Shown piece by piece: positions 29,338 through 40,232 of a stretch of 64,000 nt of DNA. Location: positions 1,674,001 through 1,738,000 of the forward strand of contig WAID01000003.1 of NCBI GenBank assembly GCA_016584495.1, written 5' to 3'. Each line of letters opens with the position of its first letter. The first letter of the stretch is position 1. The translations under genes and the position numbers were made by a program. Source of the stretch: Celoporthe dispersa (Eukaryota; Ascomycota; Sordariomycetes; Diaporthales; Cryphonectriaceae). Under the pieces are notes generated by a model. That model worked only from the letters and a program-made list of their open reading frames with translations. It ran no database searches and was not told the origin of the DNA.

Positions 29338-32300
29338 GTCATGAGACACAACCCACGAAACCCCGCAGAGCGAGGTTCGGCCCGCGCCAGACACTGGGGG
29401 AGATGGAATGGAAGAGGCGGGAACGGGAGAGGCCAAGCGAGAAGAGGGAACTGGGAAGACCCCCAAAGCAGGCGGCTCTGCTTCGGGCTCTAATGAGGCT
29501 ACGCTCCATGGATGACACCAGGCATGACCTCCTCGTACATCGAGCCTATCATGTGAGGGCCCTCACCATGCAGCTCTCCCAAGGTACGTAACCTTTCATC
29601 TGGCCACTAAGTAAATACAAAGCCCACTTAGCCAACAAGAAACGTGTACTAATTAAGTGATGCCAGATCGGGGGCGAGCCAATGATTGTCTTTTTGGGAA
29701 GGGTCGTCAAGCCCCTTCTGTACGGAGCATTTATGGACTGGTCCGTCTCCTTCTTTGAGTTGGCTTTTCATACATGCCATTTGTACGCTATTTGGATTGT
29801 TAATATAGTCTCAGACCGAGCTTTGCATATTTTTCAATAAGCTTGATGGACTCGTTACACATGATACAGAGCGCTCCCTTGACTATCCCTCAAGAAGATC
29901 GACTCTAATTCTACGAAACAGCACTGGCGAATCAAAAACAACTCTCACCATTCTAGGATAGCAAGACACAGAGGTTCTAGGGCCCTGCTGGGCATAGGAT
30001 AAATAAGAATTTCGACATAATAATCGAGAAGCCGGTGCCACCGGAAAGTAACGGATGACGATCTGCATACATTTCCCAATCGATATGTATGGTTACGCAG
30101 AGACCCCAGGCGGTGCACACCACCAGAGGGATATGTGGAGACTGATGCACCCTAGGAATCATACTGATAAAATCCGTTCATGCTTAACTGTTTAGCTCAC
30201 CGCTACTTCGATCGACATGAGTGAGATCGGGTGCGGCAGAAGCCTTGAAGGGGGAGCATTTCCCCTCCTTCCTATGGTTCAGCCCTATGACAATCAGGGC
30301 GCACCTGGATGCATAGCGTTTGATGTTTTCACGACAGCACTTGGTCAAGTACTTTAATTGAGAATCCAGCCCCATTCCACCAGAGGCCACTGCTTGGAAG
30401 CTGGAGTCAGCCAAAAGCCTTCCGTGTGGCATACTAGCAGTCTACATAATATGACCCCATGGCTGGGACTTGCTTCTAACAAGGCACGGTGACAAGAGTT
30501 TGCATCGATACATCGCAAAATTTGTGGAGGGTCAGAAATCTGTGAAGGTACAGCCTCAACACACCCCATGATTATGGAATCTGTCGTCAGCTTACGAGCT
30601 CCTGCAGCCCTATAATGTGATAATCTCATCTTCCTAAACTCTTTCCATCTAAAGGATGCTCGCTTGCTTTGCCCCCTGTAACAGTGCGTGCACACAAACT
30701 ACTTACAATGCAACAACGCACAAGAAAACATTCGGGCTAATTCACCCATCTCTGGGACACTAGGAAGCTGACGGGCTCCGACGTGTTTCATGCCTAGAGG
30801 TTGAGGAAGCTGTGTCTGGATGTGGAAGTACCGGTGCCGGTAGCCACTGCTGATAAGTAGCTCTAGGTTTTAGACTGTACAGTCGAACCAAGATCAGATG
30901 CAAAGGCGATTAAATGTTCCAAGAGTGGATTTGGCAATTCCGTTTTTCTTTATCGCCTCTTCGTTCGGATCTCTACTATCCCTTTCAAAAGAGGTCGGTA
31001 GGTAGGAACTTGGCAAGCGAAGATCCCAATGCGAGGCTAGATGTGTGTCATCAGTCTGTAGAACAGTCTTCTGTTTTTTCTTTCTTCCTTCCCCCCCTTT
31101 TTTTTTCCGTCGCTCTGCGGTAAAAAAAAAAAAAAATGGTACACTACGATAATCCGTAAGGGTTCTCACGGCGTATAAGTGTGCTAGATACAAATCAGTA
31201 GGGGAAGGCATTTGTAGCGCTAGGAAATCTTATTCAAGCATAATGAATAGAAGGCTGTAACAATCGGTCGCCACCAGCACCCAAATTCAAATGATTTGAA
31301 TCTAATACTCATTTGAATCTTATCTATATAATCCCATAATGCGTAGTTTCGGACTTGGGATCTGCGTGTGTCAATAATAGGACCCTATCAACCACGATCC
31401 AAGACTTAAATTTGAGAACACCCTCGAAGCTAAAACAATAGTGAAGCCTCGAAGTCCAAGAATTTCTTCAGGCCCAATTCTCATCAAATGACTCTAGCCA
31501 TCGTTACATATTGTGATAAGTAGGAGATAAGAACGATGGTTGTATCTATCAACACAGAAAATGAAGCCTGAGACGGGGGATTGCCTTTACTCTAGTCCTT
31601 CAGGAATGGGCGCTTGCTGTCAGTTCGTTAGGAAGGCAATTTGTTGGTCGATCCACGGAGGACGGAAGCAGTATTAACTGTATTGATGTCAGGTTCCTGA
31701 GACACATATTGCAAGGGAATTCAGAGATCACTCACGGCCAAGCCATAGAATTTCAAGCTCAGACCCTCATACTGTTTGCCTATGTTGTCAAGAATGCCGT
31801 TGTTCCTGCCGTCACGCTTGCTGAGAGTTTGACACACTGAACTTATTACCCTCATACGATTAGATTCTACTTTGGCTTGTCAGCAACAAGACTATCCACG
31901 CTTGAATGAGAAAGCTCATTTCAGTTGAGTATCAATCAACAGGAAAATCTATTCCATGCACCAGGCCCTCAAAAAAGCAGGTTTTTATCAAGTTTGACTA
32001 TGGGTGCCCTTCATTAATGCCTTGTGTTGGGCTGGAAGACACTCTACGTATAACATGGAGTGGGGACATGGACACTTAGCTCCCTGCAGCCTGAATGTGC
32101 ATGTAAGTGTATTGGCTACGGGGTGTCCATGCCAGTCGTGCAGGTATGCTATAGGCTGTGGCAAGGGGTCTATTGATGCAATGGTACCTGAAAATGGCAA
32201 ATAAAAACCTAAGAAACGAAGTTTGCAAGCCACTTTCTTACTTTTTCTTCCGGTTTCATAGGCCACAGCAAAAGAAAAAGTTGGTGTTTCAGCTGCCTAA

Positions 32301-33165
32301 GTAATCATGCATAATAATAAGCATCAGGCACTGATTGTCGCTGTAGATGCTGTTTCGATGCTCGTTGAATTGCTCAACCAATGACATGACAATGGGATGG
32401 GGGGGGGGGGGAGGGGAATAAATGAAGAACAAAGTACAGAGCATTAAATATCTGTCCAAAAATAAAACAACGACCAGTACACAGCTGTCCATTGAAATTC
32501 AACCGCCGCCCCCCCTCTCTCCCATTAAAGCTTTCGTCTCTGCCTCCCATCTGGCCTCAAATAACACGCACCCACAGGATTGATCACTTCTTATAATGGA
32601 AAACCCGAAATCGCCTATTCTCATCCGAAGAGTCATAGATGTATGCCGTCGACCGGCCTCTCCCGCCTCCCCCCTTCCTCCCTGTCCTTTGGCCGAGAAC
32701 TGTGGACGTCGCAGCACCCGATGCCGTGGCGGTACTGTACCGTCCTGACGAGGAGGATCGATGCATAAGCGAATCTTATCGACGTCCTTTGTCTCCGTCC
32801 ATGTCTCCAACCATGTCCCTCTTGAGTTTTGGGAGGCGGACTCCTGACTAGGTTGTGTTTCAACCTAGAGGACTAGAGACCTCCCGCCATCACAACAGGG
32901 CAACCCGCTTGACCAGACCTAAGAAAGTCATGAAAAAGTACGGAGATGCCCTGGAATCTGCCGGTCGACCATGAGCTCCGAGTCCTTGGTTATAGCGTCT
33001 GAGACAGACACTAGGCCAAGGAATGAGTGTGGAGCGTGGCCAGCAAGGCTCATGGACCAGCCATGAAAGCCATTACTCCTTTTGCCCGCAGCGTCGACAC
33101 AAGAAGAACCCAGATTCCACCAAGAATGGAAATAAAAGGAAGAAAGGGATGCGAGGGATGATCGC
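29338..33165. other. Gene-poor stretch
   Basis: About 3.8 kb with only short ORFs lacking protein-like composition. Homopolymers occur at 31090-31107 (C/T), 31123-31136 (A) and 32400-32410 (G). No gene, RNA or transposon signature is supported. Confidence 0.35.
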
Positions 33166-33306
33166 TCAGATGGTGAGTCCTGCTGATGTCCTTTGTACCA
33201 TCCCTCCGGAGAGAGAATAGTACTGAGCATCCAATGCATCTGGGGTGTGGGAAAGGCACTCGCCATGTCTCACAACAGACCAGATGAGGCTCGTAGATGG
33301 GGCCAT
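33166..33306 (-). CDS. Short ORF with an RHG (histidine phosphatase-like) start motif, possibly a fragment
   Basis: A 46-residue ORF starting MAPSTSLIWSVVRHGE and continuing to DAQYYSLSGGMVQ. The spacing of a beta strand, R-H-G-E and a later L-S-x-G-x-x-Q is like the N-terminus of phosphoglycerate-mutase-type histidine phosphatases. The frame then stops (33166-33168) and no splice donor is evident. The downstream half of the domain was not found. It may be a relic or coincidence. A longer minus-strand frame (33050-33430) overlaps it with no recognisable features. Confidence 0.25.
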   Translation of the reverse strand: MAPSTSLIWSVVRHGECLSHTPDALDAQYYSLSGGMVQRTSAGLTI

Positions 33307-33437
33307 GAGGTTTGATTGTGTAGGGGTGTAACGCGTTTAAAGGCGAGTGATTGCCTCGGCGAAGTCGTCGAGAGAGTTGAAAGGTCTTCCTCTCTTCCTT
33401 GATCTCCGTCTCGGAGACTTCTGTTGACATCCTCTTC

Positions 33438-33516
33438 CCTTATGTCCTTCCCTTGTGTCCTTCCCTTGTGTCCTTCCCTTGTGTCCTTCCCTTGTGTCCT
33501 TCCCTTGTGTTATTCT
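33438..33516. repeat. 13-bp minisatellite
   Basis: About six near-perfect copies of TGTGTCCTTCCCT, the first copy beginning TATG. It lies about 60-140 nt beyond the stop codon of the neighbouring minus-strand gene, so it probably falls in its 3' UTR or terminator region. Confidence 0.9.
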
Positions 33517-33576
33517 TCTTTTCCAAGCAGACTTGATGGTGTTATATTCTGATGTTTTATTCCTGTCTTCTGCTCT

Positions 33577-34314
33577 TCAATGGTGGCCGTGGTAGGAACT
33601 GCAACTGTTGTCAGCGGCCGGGTAACTGTTGTCAGCGGCCGGGTAACTGTTGTGGGCGGCCTGGTAGCTGTTGTGGGCGGCCTGGTAGCTGTTGTCAAAG
33701 TCTTCTTCGGGAAGCTCGGTCGGGGCCTGCATCTGGTAGTTGTTCAGATTGTCGCAAGCGCCGAATCCAGTCAACGTTGAGGATGTTTCATAGTAGGGCA
33801 TTCCGTGGGCCATGGTCGGTTGTGCTGGGCTTTGTTGCGCAGGATAAGGCGGGTTATACACAGCCTTGGCGTATTGTCAGTACATGTTGGCCTGCTTCCC
33901 TTGCGTTTAGGATAGGGGATGATACGTCCTTACCTGTGGGTGGCTCTGATCTGCTTGCATCCATGACCCGGCTTGGGTGTTTTGGGAAGAGTTCCATGCG
34001 TGTCTGCCTCCGCTTGGGATTGCCAACCTGTCAACATTCTGTTTCTTCTTGAGGGCTTGGCGGAACTGAGCAGGAGTCTGTTGATAGTTATATGGACTGC
34101 GAGGAGACAAGAAGCGGTCAGCATCCAAACTTGCTGATGAGATGGCCTGTTGAGCAGCACATTTATTGCCGCAGAGCTGAGGAGGGAGATGGGGGCCACC
34201 ATCACACCTCCTGCTGACCACATACCTTTGGTCTCCATGAGATGCTGGTGGCGCTTGCACCTGGGTCTGGATTGCATTAGGGTGTGCCTTAGGCGGCTTT
34301 TTGTGGTATCCCAT
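33577..34314 (-). CDS. Gln/Tyr-rich low-complexity protein with C-terminal heptad tandem repeat
   Basis: Three exons on the minus strand: 34226-34314, 33934-34096 and 33577-33864. Introns are 129 nt (GTATGT...CAG) and 69 nt (GTAAGG...CTGACAATACGCCAAG). Phases join cleanly and give 179 residues. Start MGYHKKPPKAHPNAIQTQVQ. The middle is Gln/Ala/Pro-rich (SPYNYQQTPAQFRQALKKKQ). The C-terminal part has VYNPPYPAQQSPAQPTMAHG, one acidic stretch (ELPEEDFD) and four tandem copies of a seven-residue unit, NSYQAAH/NSYPAAD, ending SSYHGHH. The first intron is a multiple of three and has no stop, so retention would add 43 residues. The protein is predicted to be largely disordered, with no known domain. 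Confidence 0.6.
33598..33690 (-). repeat. 21-bp coding tandem repeat
   Basis: Four copies of a 21-nt unit encoding NSY(Q/P)AA(H/D). Copies pair up as two near-identical doublets, suggesting two rounds of duplication. Confidence 0.85.
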
Positions 34315-34792
34315 AGTTCCTAAAGGTTTTGAGATGCTTGGGGGATTTTTCTTTGTGTTTGAACGTCAAACTTTCAAGAAAAATAGATGTATTGACGGTG
34401 ATGATGAGAAAGGAACAGGAGAGGGGGAGTTGGATATGTTATAGGAGCGTAGCTCTCGGATGAGAGCTCTGCCACGTATTAGAAAGGGCTCACTACTCTA
34501 AGCTGGGCTCATCTCGACCACTCATGTGTCGTGGATCCTCTCCCTATGGGGGACGTGACTCCTCCGGTGTAAATACATATCTCGAAAGTGCTCAGGGCTT
34601 CGAGAGGCAGCCAGGCAAACAACCTTCATCGGCGGGGCTTTGTCTGATTCAGGGATCCACGAGGCGAACAAGAACTTCGCCCTTTATTACCCCCCTGTTC
34701 CTTGAGCTCGTGCGTGGCTTCCATAGTTTTTTCTTCTTGTTTTAGTCTCCCAGCAGAGGACGGCATCAGTACTCACCGCACTTCAGAGGGGC
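34315..34792. other. Intergenic region
   Basis: Promoter side of the preceding gene and 3' flank of the next. No coding signal is seen. Confidence 0.35.
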
Positions 34793-35268
34793 TCAGCACT
34801 TAAGTATATCGGGTAACATTCCCTCAAAGAAGTTGGGGCTGGTAGCGGTCACTCTCACCGAAAGGGTAATTGGCCATGAATTGCGCGCGTATTTATGCTC
34901 CTGATCTAAGAGCGACCCCTGCGCCTTAAACAGTGCCGTCTCCTGTTGATACCTGGTTATCTGAACGTACAGAGTTCCTTCACCCTCACCGGTGATTTGT
35001 CTCTTCAGAAAACTCGAGTAGTGGGAGCCCGGTACTGGATACTCAGACACGACACCATAGGCCATCAGCCACACTCTCGCCTACAGTGGGCCCGGGAAAA
35101 CAGGTCTGACAATCTCCAGCCTTTGCGGCAGTGTTTGAGGTCAAGCCCTGATGCCTTGAGATTGTAGGCGTTTTTATTTCTCATATAGCAAGATTTGTCC
35201 GGTCGACTTACCGAGGAATTCTCCTTCTTTGTGCTGCTTCTGGAACAACATGATGGCAGGGACAACAT
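34793..35268 (-). CDS. Hypothetical small two-exon protein
   Basis: Exon 35212-35268 (MLSLPSCCSRSSTKKENSS) ends at a perfect GTAAGT donor. It joins in phase to 34793-35080 after a TAG acceptor (intron 131 nt), giving 114 residues. Exon 2 has protein-like sequence (VWLMAYGVVSEYPVPGSHYS, GTLYVQITRYQQETALF, SWPITLSVRVTATSPNFFEG) with alternating strand character but no family I recognise. Support is the splice-phase agreement and composition only. Confidence 0.4.
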
Positions 35269-37282
35269 GTCACAGGTCCCTTCGTTCGGAGGCCCCTAGC
35301 GGTGGTCTGTACCCTTTGAAAGCAAGTGCCTGGGGTGGGCATGTGTGTTTTCGCTGTCACGGAACTCTTTTAATCGCCTGCTAGTGTCGGTGTGGGCCTT
35401 TGTACACTTGGGTTAGGCGGCGGAGAGGAACCTGTGTGAGATGTTTCCGGTGGACTTTCCCACCGAGTGTTTGTGTGAAGCCTCGATTCTTGCTTCTTGA
35501 GGATTTTGGATCTGCAGCAAGAGTTGATGTATCATACAGTAGGTGTACCATGCATTGGACCAGAGCACTCCCAGAGTCTCATGAGGCCGGCAGCCTGCGA
35601 AGTCAAGGGGGCCAAGGTAGTTAGGTAACCAGTAAACATGTGATGGCGGTTTTTTGGAGGGGATTTTCTTTTTTCCTTGTCACCTTTGTCGGATCCATGG
35701 CTTGCATGTGCTCATGGAGGATTTGCAGAACGATTTCTGGTGTTGATGCTGCCCAACGTCCCGGGAGCCTAAAATGTCAGTTCAACTAAATCATACACAA
35801 CCTACTATACGCATCTAGGCCTCTCTGCAGCTTATTAACCGCAGATACAGAGAGGACTGGCTCCCCAGCTGACTCTAAACTCCGTTCTCCGAGGGCTGGG
35901 TTCTCAGTGTTGCTTTTTCTCCTCACATTTCTTGCAAATGCTGTGACTCACATCCTTTTCCCCAAAACAACGATTTAGCTCACGACATGAATTTAATAGA
36001 GCTCACCACAGCGGTCAACCAGAACCAGGAGAGATCCATTTGCTTGTGTTTGGATCGTCTTGCCACTAGTAATGATACGTGGCACTGCGAGATGGCACAA
36101 GAGGATTCTCTAGGTGATCAGCATTTCAGTCAGTAGCCTGGTGTGGAGAGGGATTTTCTCCTTCTTCTTTTTGAGGCGGCTGCGATCCTCCCCCTACTTA
36201 CTGGCTCAGGTCTACTTCAGACCAGAGATCAGACACGTACTCTTTATTCGAGGAATTTCCTTTCATCATCAGCAAATCTTCAGAAGGATCGTGCCAACAT
36301 TACCTCGGAGACGAGCAAGGAAGCAGATTTGAGGTCTAATGAGGTTCGACAGTGATGTACACTTCCAACACGAGCTACCAAGTTAACCTGGTCGTGTCAA
36401 ACGCGCTTGTTCGCCCTGTTTTCTACTACTAAAAAGTTCTGAGTGAGGCGATAACCCTGTCCTGGCGTGGCTAAGTGCATGTCTGTGTCGACAGACCTCG
36501 ATGTGCAGAGTAGTGTAAGATCTCTTTCTCTCTCTCTCTCCTCTTTTCGCCACACCTACTCCTTGGAAGTCGACGAGTATTTTGCGAGAGGCACTTTAGC
36601 ACTCGATGGAACTTCGACTCCAGCGGCGCCGTGGATATTGGTCGCCTCGCCCTGGAGAGGGCGCAGTCGTTCTAGCGAGGGACACGACCCACCGCGATGA
36701 GGCACGTTGGAGATGCGATGATGCAGGTCTGGTGGCGACGGTGACGAGAGGCCCGCCCTTGGAGTCTTGGCTCGCTAATACACTCGCAGGCACGATTGGA
36801 ATGTTGCGTCGACGACGACGAGGACGAGAACGAGAACGACGAAGGGAAGCAGCAGCAATAGAGCGATGGCTGGATACCTGCCTCCTCACCCTGCGATCCT
36901 GTAACAGGGCGCTCGGCATCGCCACTCCGGGGAGGCGCGGCTGCCTAGCAATGCACAGCAGCGAGTATCAAGAACGAAGAAAGAGCCCAAAAAAAAAAAA
37001 AAACACAGAATCACAAACACATCTTTTTGCTTGCATTCGCTTGACACGCGCAAGCCACGCCGTCCGTTATGCTGCCAGGCACCGAGGAAGTGTGGTGTTT
37101 GGGAGATGGTCCCTCCCATGATCACACAACCCACCCGGCCTGGGCCACTGGCATATATGTATGTGTGTGATGGCGACTGGCCGGGCGCCTGGGCGAGTCC
37201 AGCCAGTGTGGGACCACAGATAAGGGCCGCATAATGGGACACGGGGGACGGGGCATCATGTCTCTCTTCGACAGGTCAGGCT
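35269..37282. other. Gene-poor stretch
   Basis: About 2 kb without a supported gene. Arg-rich frames on both strands around 36600-37100 come from a CGA/CGG-rich tract (36808-36845). A TC run lies at about 36521-36543. Confidence 0.35.
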
Positions 37283-37435
37283 CTAGACGACGCCGAGCTC
37301 TGATTCGGCGGCATGGGTGGTGGGCATTGTCGGCTCACGCTGATCGGTGCAGGGTCGTCGTCGGGGGAAGTGTGTAGAGGCGACTCGAGCGTATGCGAGA
37401 AGAAAGGAAAAAAAGGAAATGAGGGAGAAATGCAT
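37283..37435 (-). CDS. Possible 50-residue secreted peptide
   Basis: Starts MHFSLISFFSFLLAYARVAS, a plausible signal peptide, then a short hydrophilic tail with one Cys. No homology recognised and no promoter evidence; it could be an exon or chance. Confidence 0.2.
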   Translation of the reverse strand: MHFSLISFFSFLLAYARVASTHFPRRRPCTDQREPTMPTTHAAESELGVV

Positions 37436-39366
37436 CGTGCCTTCGGGCTCGGTGGTTCGGTGGCGACGGTGTGGAGATTCGACAAGGGAAGGGTTCAGGA
37501 GATCTGAGGGCTGGGACAGGGCCACCAGGTCGAGGGGGGACGACACTTATGAAGTCCGGACGTGATTCTGTGGATTCTCATCGAATTACACGCGCACCAG
37601 GGAGGGAGGAGGAGGAGGGTGGGTGTACACGGAGGAGATGCTCAACCGCTTGCTCCTCACCAGCAGAGGTCATGTCGCGAACGACCCCACGCCCCAGGGC
37701 CACACCCGAACACGACCACTGGGATCCCGTTCTAGATCTGGTGTACAGACTGATACACACCCGCGCGAGACCATTTTCTTGCCCCTGGTGGTAGGGTGGG
37801 CCGGGACATTCTCACATCAACCAAGTTCGCGCGACCCATCCATCTCATCCTCACAGTCAGCCGTCATCAAGAGCTGAAAGAGCGAGACAGAAACAGAATG
37901 AGATGGGTGGTAGCGGCCCCCGAGTCATCCACAGTCTCATCATCGAGATGGCGTGAGGGAAGGTGGACGCCAGGTGCTCCATTTTGGGGTACCTCAGCGT
38001 CTCCTCAGCTGGTGACTTTCCGGAACCAGAACGACGTGCATGATCCTTGCGTCAATAGTTCACGAGGTCGATTACTCAGACCAGCCAGCTGCCCACCAGC
38101 ATGAACACCACCCGAGCGAGACATCCCATCATGGTGCTATCTCGTGGCTTCGAGTGCGCGAACCGTCATGGGCCTGCACCACTTGGCTTTGCTGGGCACT
38201 CTGGGAGGATCGGCAAGGTCACGAGAATTATTTGGAGATAATGGTGGTGGTGGTGATGGTGGCGGCGGGAGGGGTCGGTGGACATTGTGAGGAGGAGGGG
38301 AGGCGACATGGGAACAAAGCAGGTAAGGATGGCATCGAGTCTGGAGAAGGTTGTCGATGCATCACAATTTGAGACGCTTCAATGGTCCCACGTATGGAGA
38401 TTGGACACCCCCGCTAATCTGGCCTGGTGTCTGGATTAGGGTACCCAGGCGCTAAGCAGCAGCGGCCCGTCGATAGATCTTGCCAACGATCCACTGGAAA
38501 GCCCGATTTTGAGCCGCACTTACCCCGCCGTCACACCCCATACGCGGCCCCCCCCCCTTTACACAGCGCACACACACGCCCACCCGCAACACCATGCCGC
38601 GCTATGCGCCACCGACTGCAGAGCGATCTCGAGCACGCATCGACTGATTCTTATCGCGAGCACACGACACGACACAGAGCATTCAGACAGCTCTACACTT
38701 TGCAGGGGGAACAGGTGGATAATCCCGCTGTTGCATGGTGGGTTATCTGCCGAGATGCTGTGGCACTCTGTTACCTGCTGCTCTGGCTGCTCTGCGCTGC
38801 ATGTATGGCGTCTTGAGCCCGGCCAGCTGCACGTTCTTCGACATTGGGCGTCAACAGCATCCTCCTCTGTCATTTGATTGGCAGCACCAGCAACCAGGCA
38901 GTGTTGAACCTCTACGACTTTCCTGTCACTTTCCTATTGGAAGCTCGAGTGGGCGCCTAGTATCGTAAGTGCGTGTGGCCACTGAGAGAGGCCGTGTCGT
39001 GCCTATATATCTGGTGATAAGCCAGCACGTGATGATTCTCCTAGGAATTTCTCTTCACCTGGTACTTGAAGTCTCAACAGCGACAGCACCACATGCTTTT
39101 TTTTCTTCTTTCACTTTTCCTTGCTTTCCCCCACAAGACGTTACAAACGACGCTGCAGTAGCAGTATCCGTGCCCACAGAAAGGCATCCCTTCGGGCTTC
39201 AGCACATCGCCGTCTCTCTTTCTCTCTCTCTCTCTCCATCTTGCTTGGATGTCGGCACGTCATCCCTTCATCTTCTGTGGACGAGGTGGAGACAGCAACT
39301 TACAAAAAAAAAAGGGGGGGGCAGATCTCTGGCACGGCATGCCACCGTCGTGCAGGTATCGTTTGC
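37436..39366. other. Gene-poor stretch
   Basis: Several overlapping ORFs on both strands but none with domain-like content. A C9 run lies at 38550-38558, and TC and G runs at 39213-39236 and 39314-39320. Confidence 0.35.
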
Positions 39367-40232
39367 CTACACGAGATAGTGATGGTCTCTCTCATTGGCG
39401 ACTGGCGGCTTGTTGGCAATGTCCTGCGTTGAGGATCCGGTGGGCGCTTTGGCGGGCACTCTCGCCTCGTACGTCCTTTCCGGCTGGTCTTGTTGCTGAT
39501 GGATCACAACGGACTGAACCAGACGAGCGGCGATGCCGGGTACACTTGGAGCGCCAGCATATTCCCGCCTCGTACACGTCTGACAGTACGCTCTGGAGAG
39601 CTCGGCAATGTCGATGTGCCGCCGGCCGACTCTGCATGGTGTTTTGTCAGCTCTGAACACCACAGCACATACACGATCTCCGTCACGCCTGCACAGCGGA
39701 GATGAGCTCTTACCGCGACCCAGAGCACCTGAGCTCCGTCCAGTATCCGGAATACTGGGATAGACCTGGACTCCAAGAATCGAGTGGCCGCGGGGTGGTC
39801 CGTATACATGGCAGGATCTAGGCCGGCCACATCTTTTATACGAACCCCCTTGCCCTTTGGTGTCCTCTGCCAGAGGCGGAGTGGTTCGTTCCCTCACACT
39901 CACACAACCCTCGACCATGGAACCAGGAACACGTCTGATGATGGAGGGTCTGGAGAGAGAATCAGCTTTGGTCGGCACCATGATGGATTTCAAGTCATCT
40001 GTACTCGCTCATCTGCTTACAGAAGTGCTCGTCTTGACCACCTGGGGTGTGTTGTGCTGCCTGGACACTGCTGCCTGCTGCGCCGAATGAGCCACACAGC
40101 CTTGGCGGTTGTGCTCATGGCCGACAAGCACCCCAGCTCACGACCGACCAGGCCAACCTCCGCCGTGCGAGTGCTCGGTTGTTCAACTTGGCTGTCAGCA
40201 CACACATCGCCCGCCTCGCTCCTCCTTTCCAC
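39367..40232 (-). CDS. Unrecognised multi-exon or frameshifted coding region
   Basis: Good coding character moves between frames on the minus strand. About 40017-40232 reads MERRSEAGDVCADSQVEQPS... to a GTAAGC donor. About 39715-39890 reads LWQRTPKGKGVRIKDVAGLD and AMYTDHPAATRFLESRSIPV, then FRILDGAQVLWVA to a GTAAGA donor. About 39367-39640 reads VGRRHIDIAELSRAYCQTCT and ends ERDHHYLV at TAG. Codon third positions are strongly G/C in these segments only. The two joins each fail by one base, at an AGGG run near 39890 and at GCGG before the second donor. Either the introns are misread or single-base errors occur, as elsewhere in this window. No family is recognised. A real gene is likely, but its structure is not settled. 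Confidence 0.4.

Noticed and set aside
36606..37121. Arg-rich ORFs on both strands
   Set aside because: Produced by a CGA/CGG-rich tract; no domain, promoter or splice signal.
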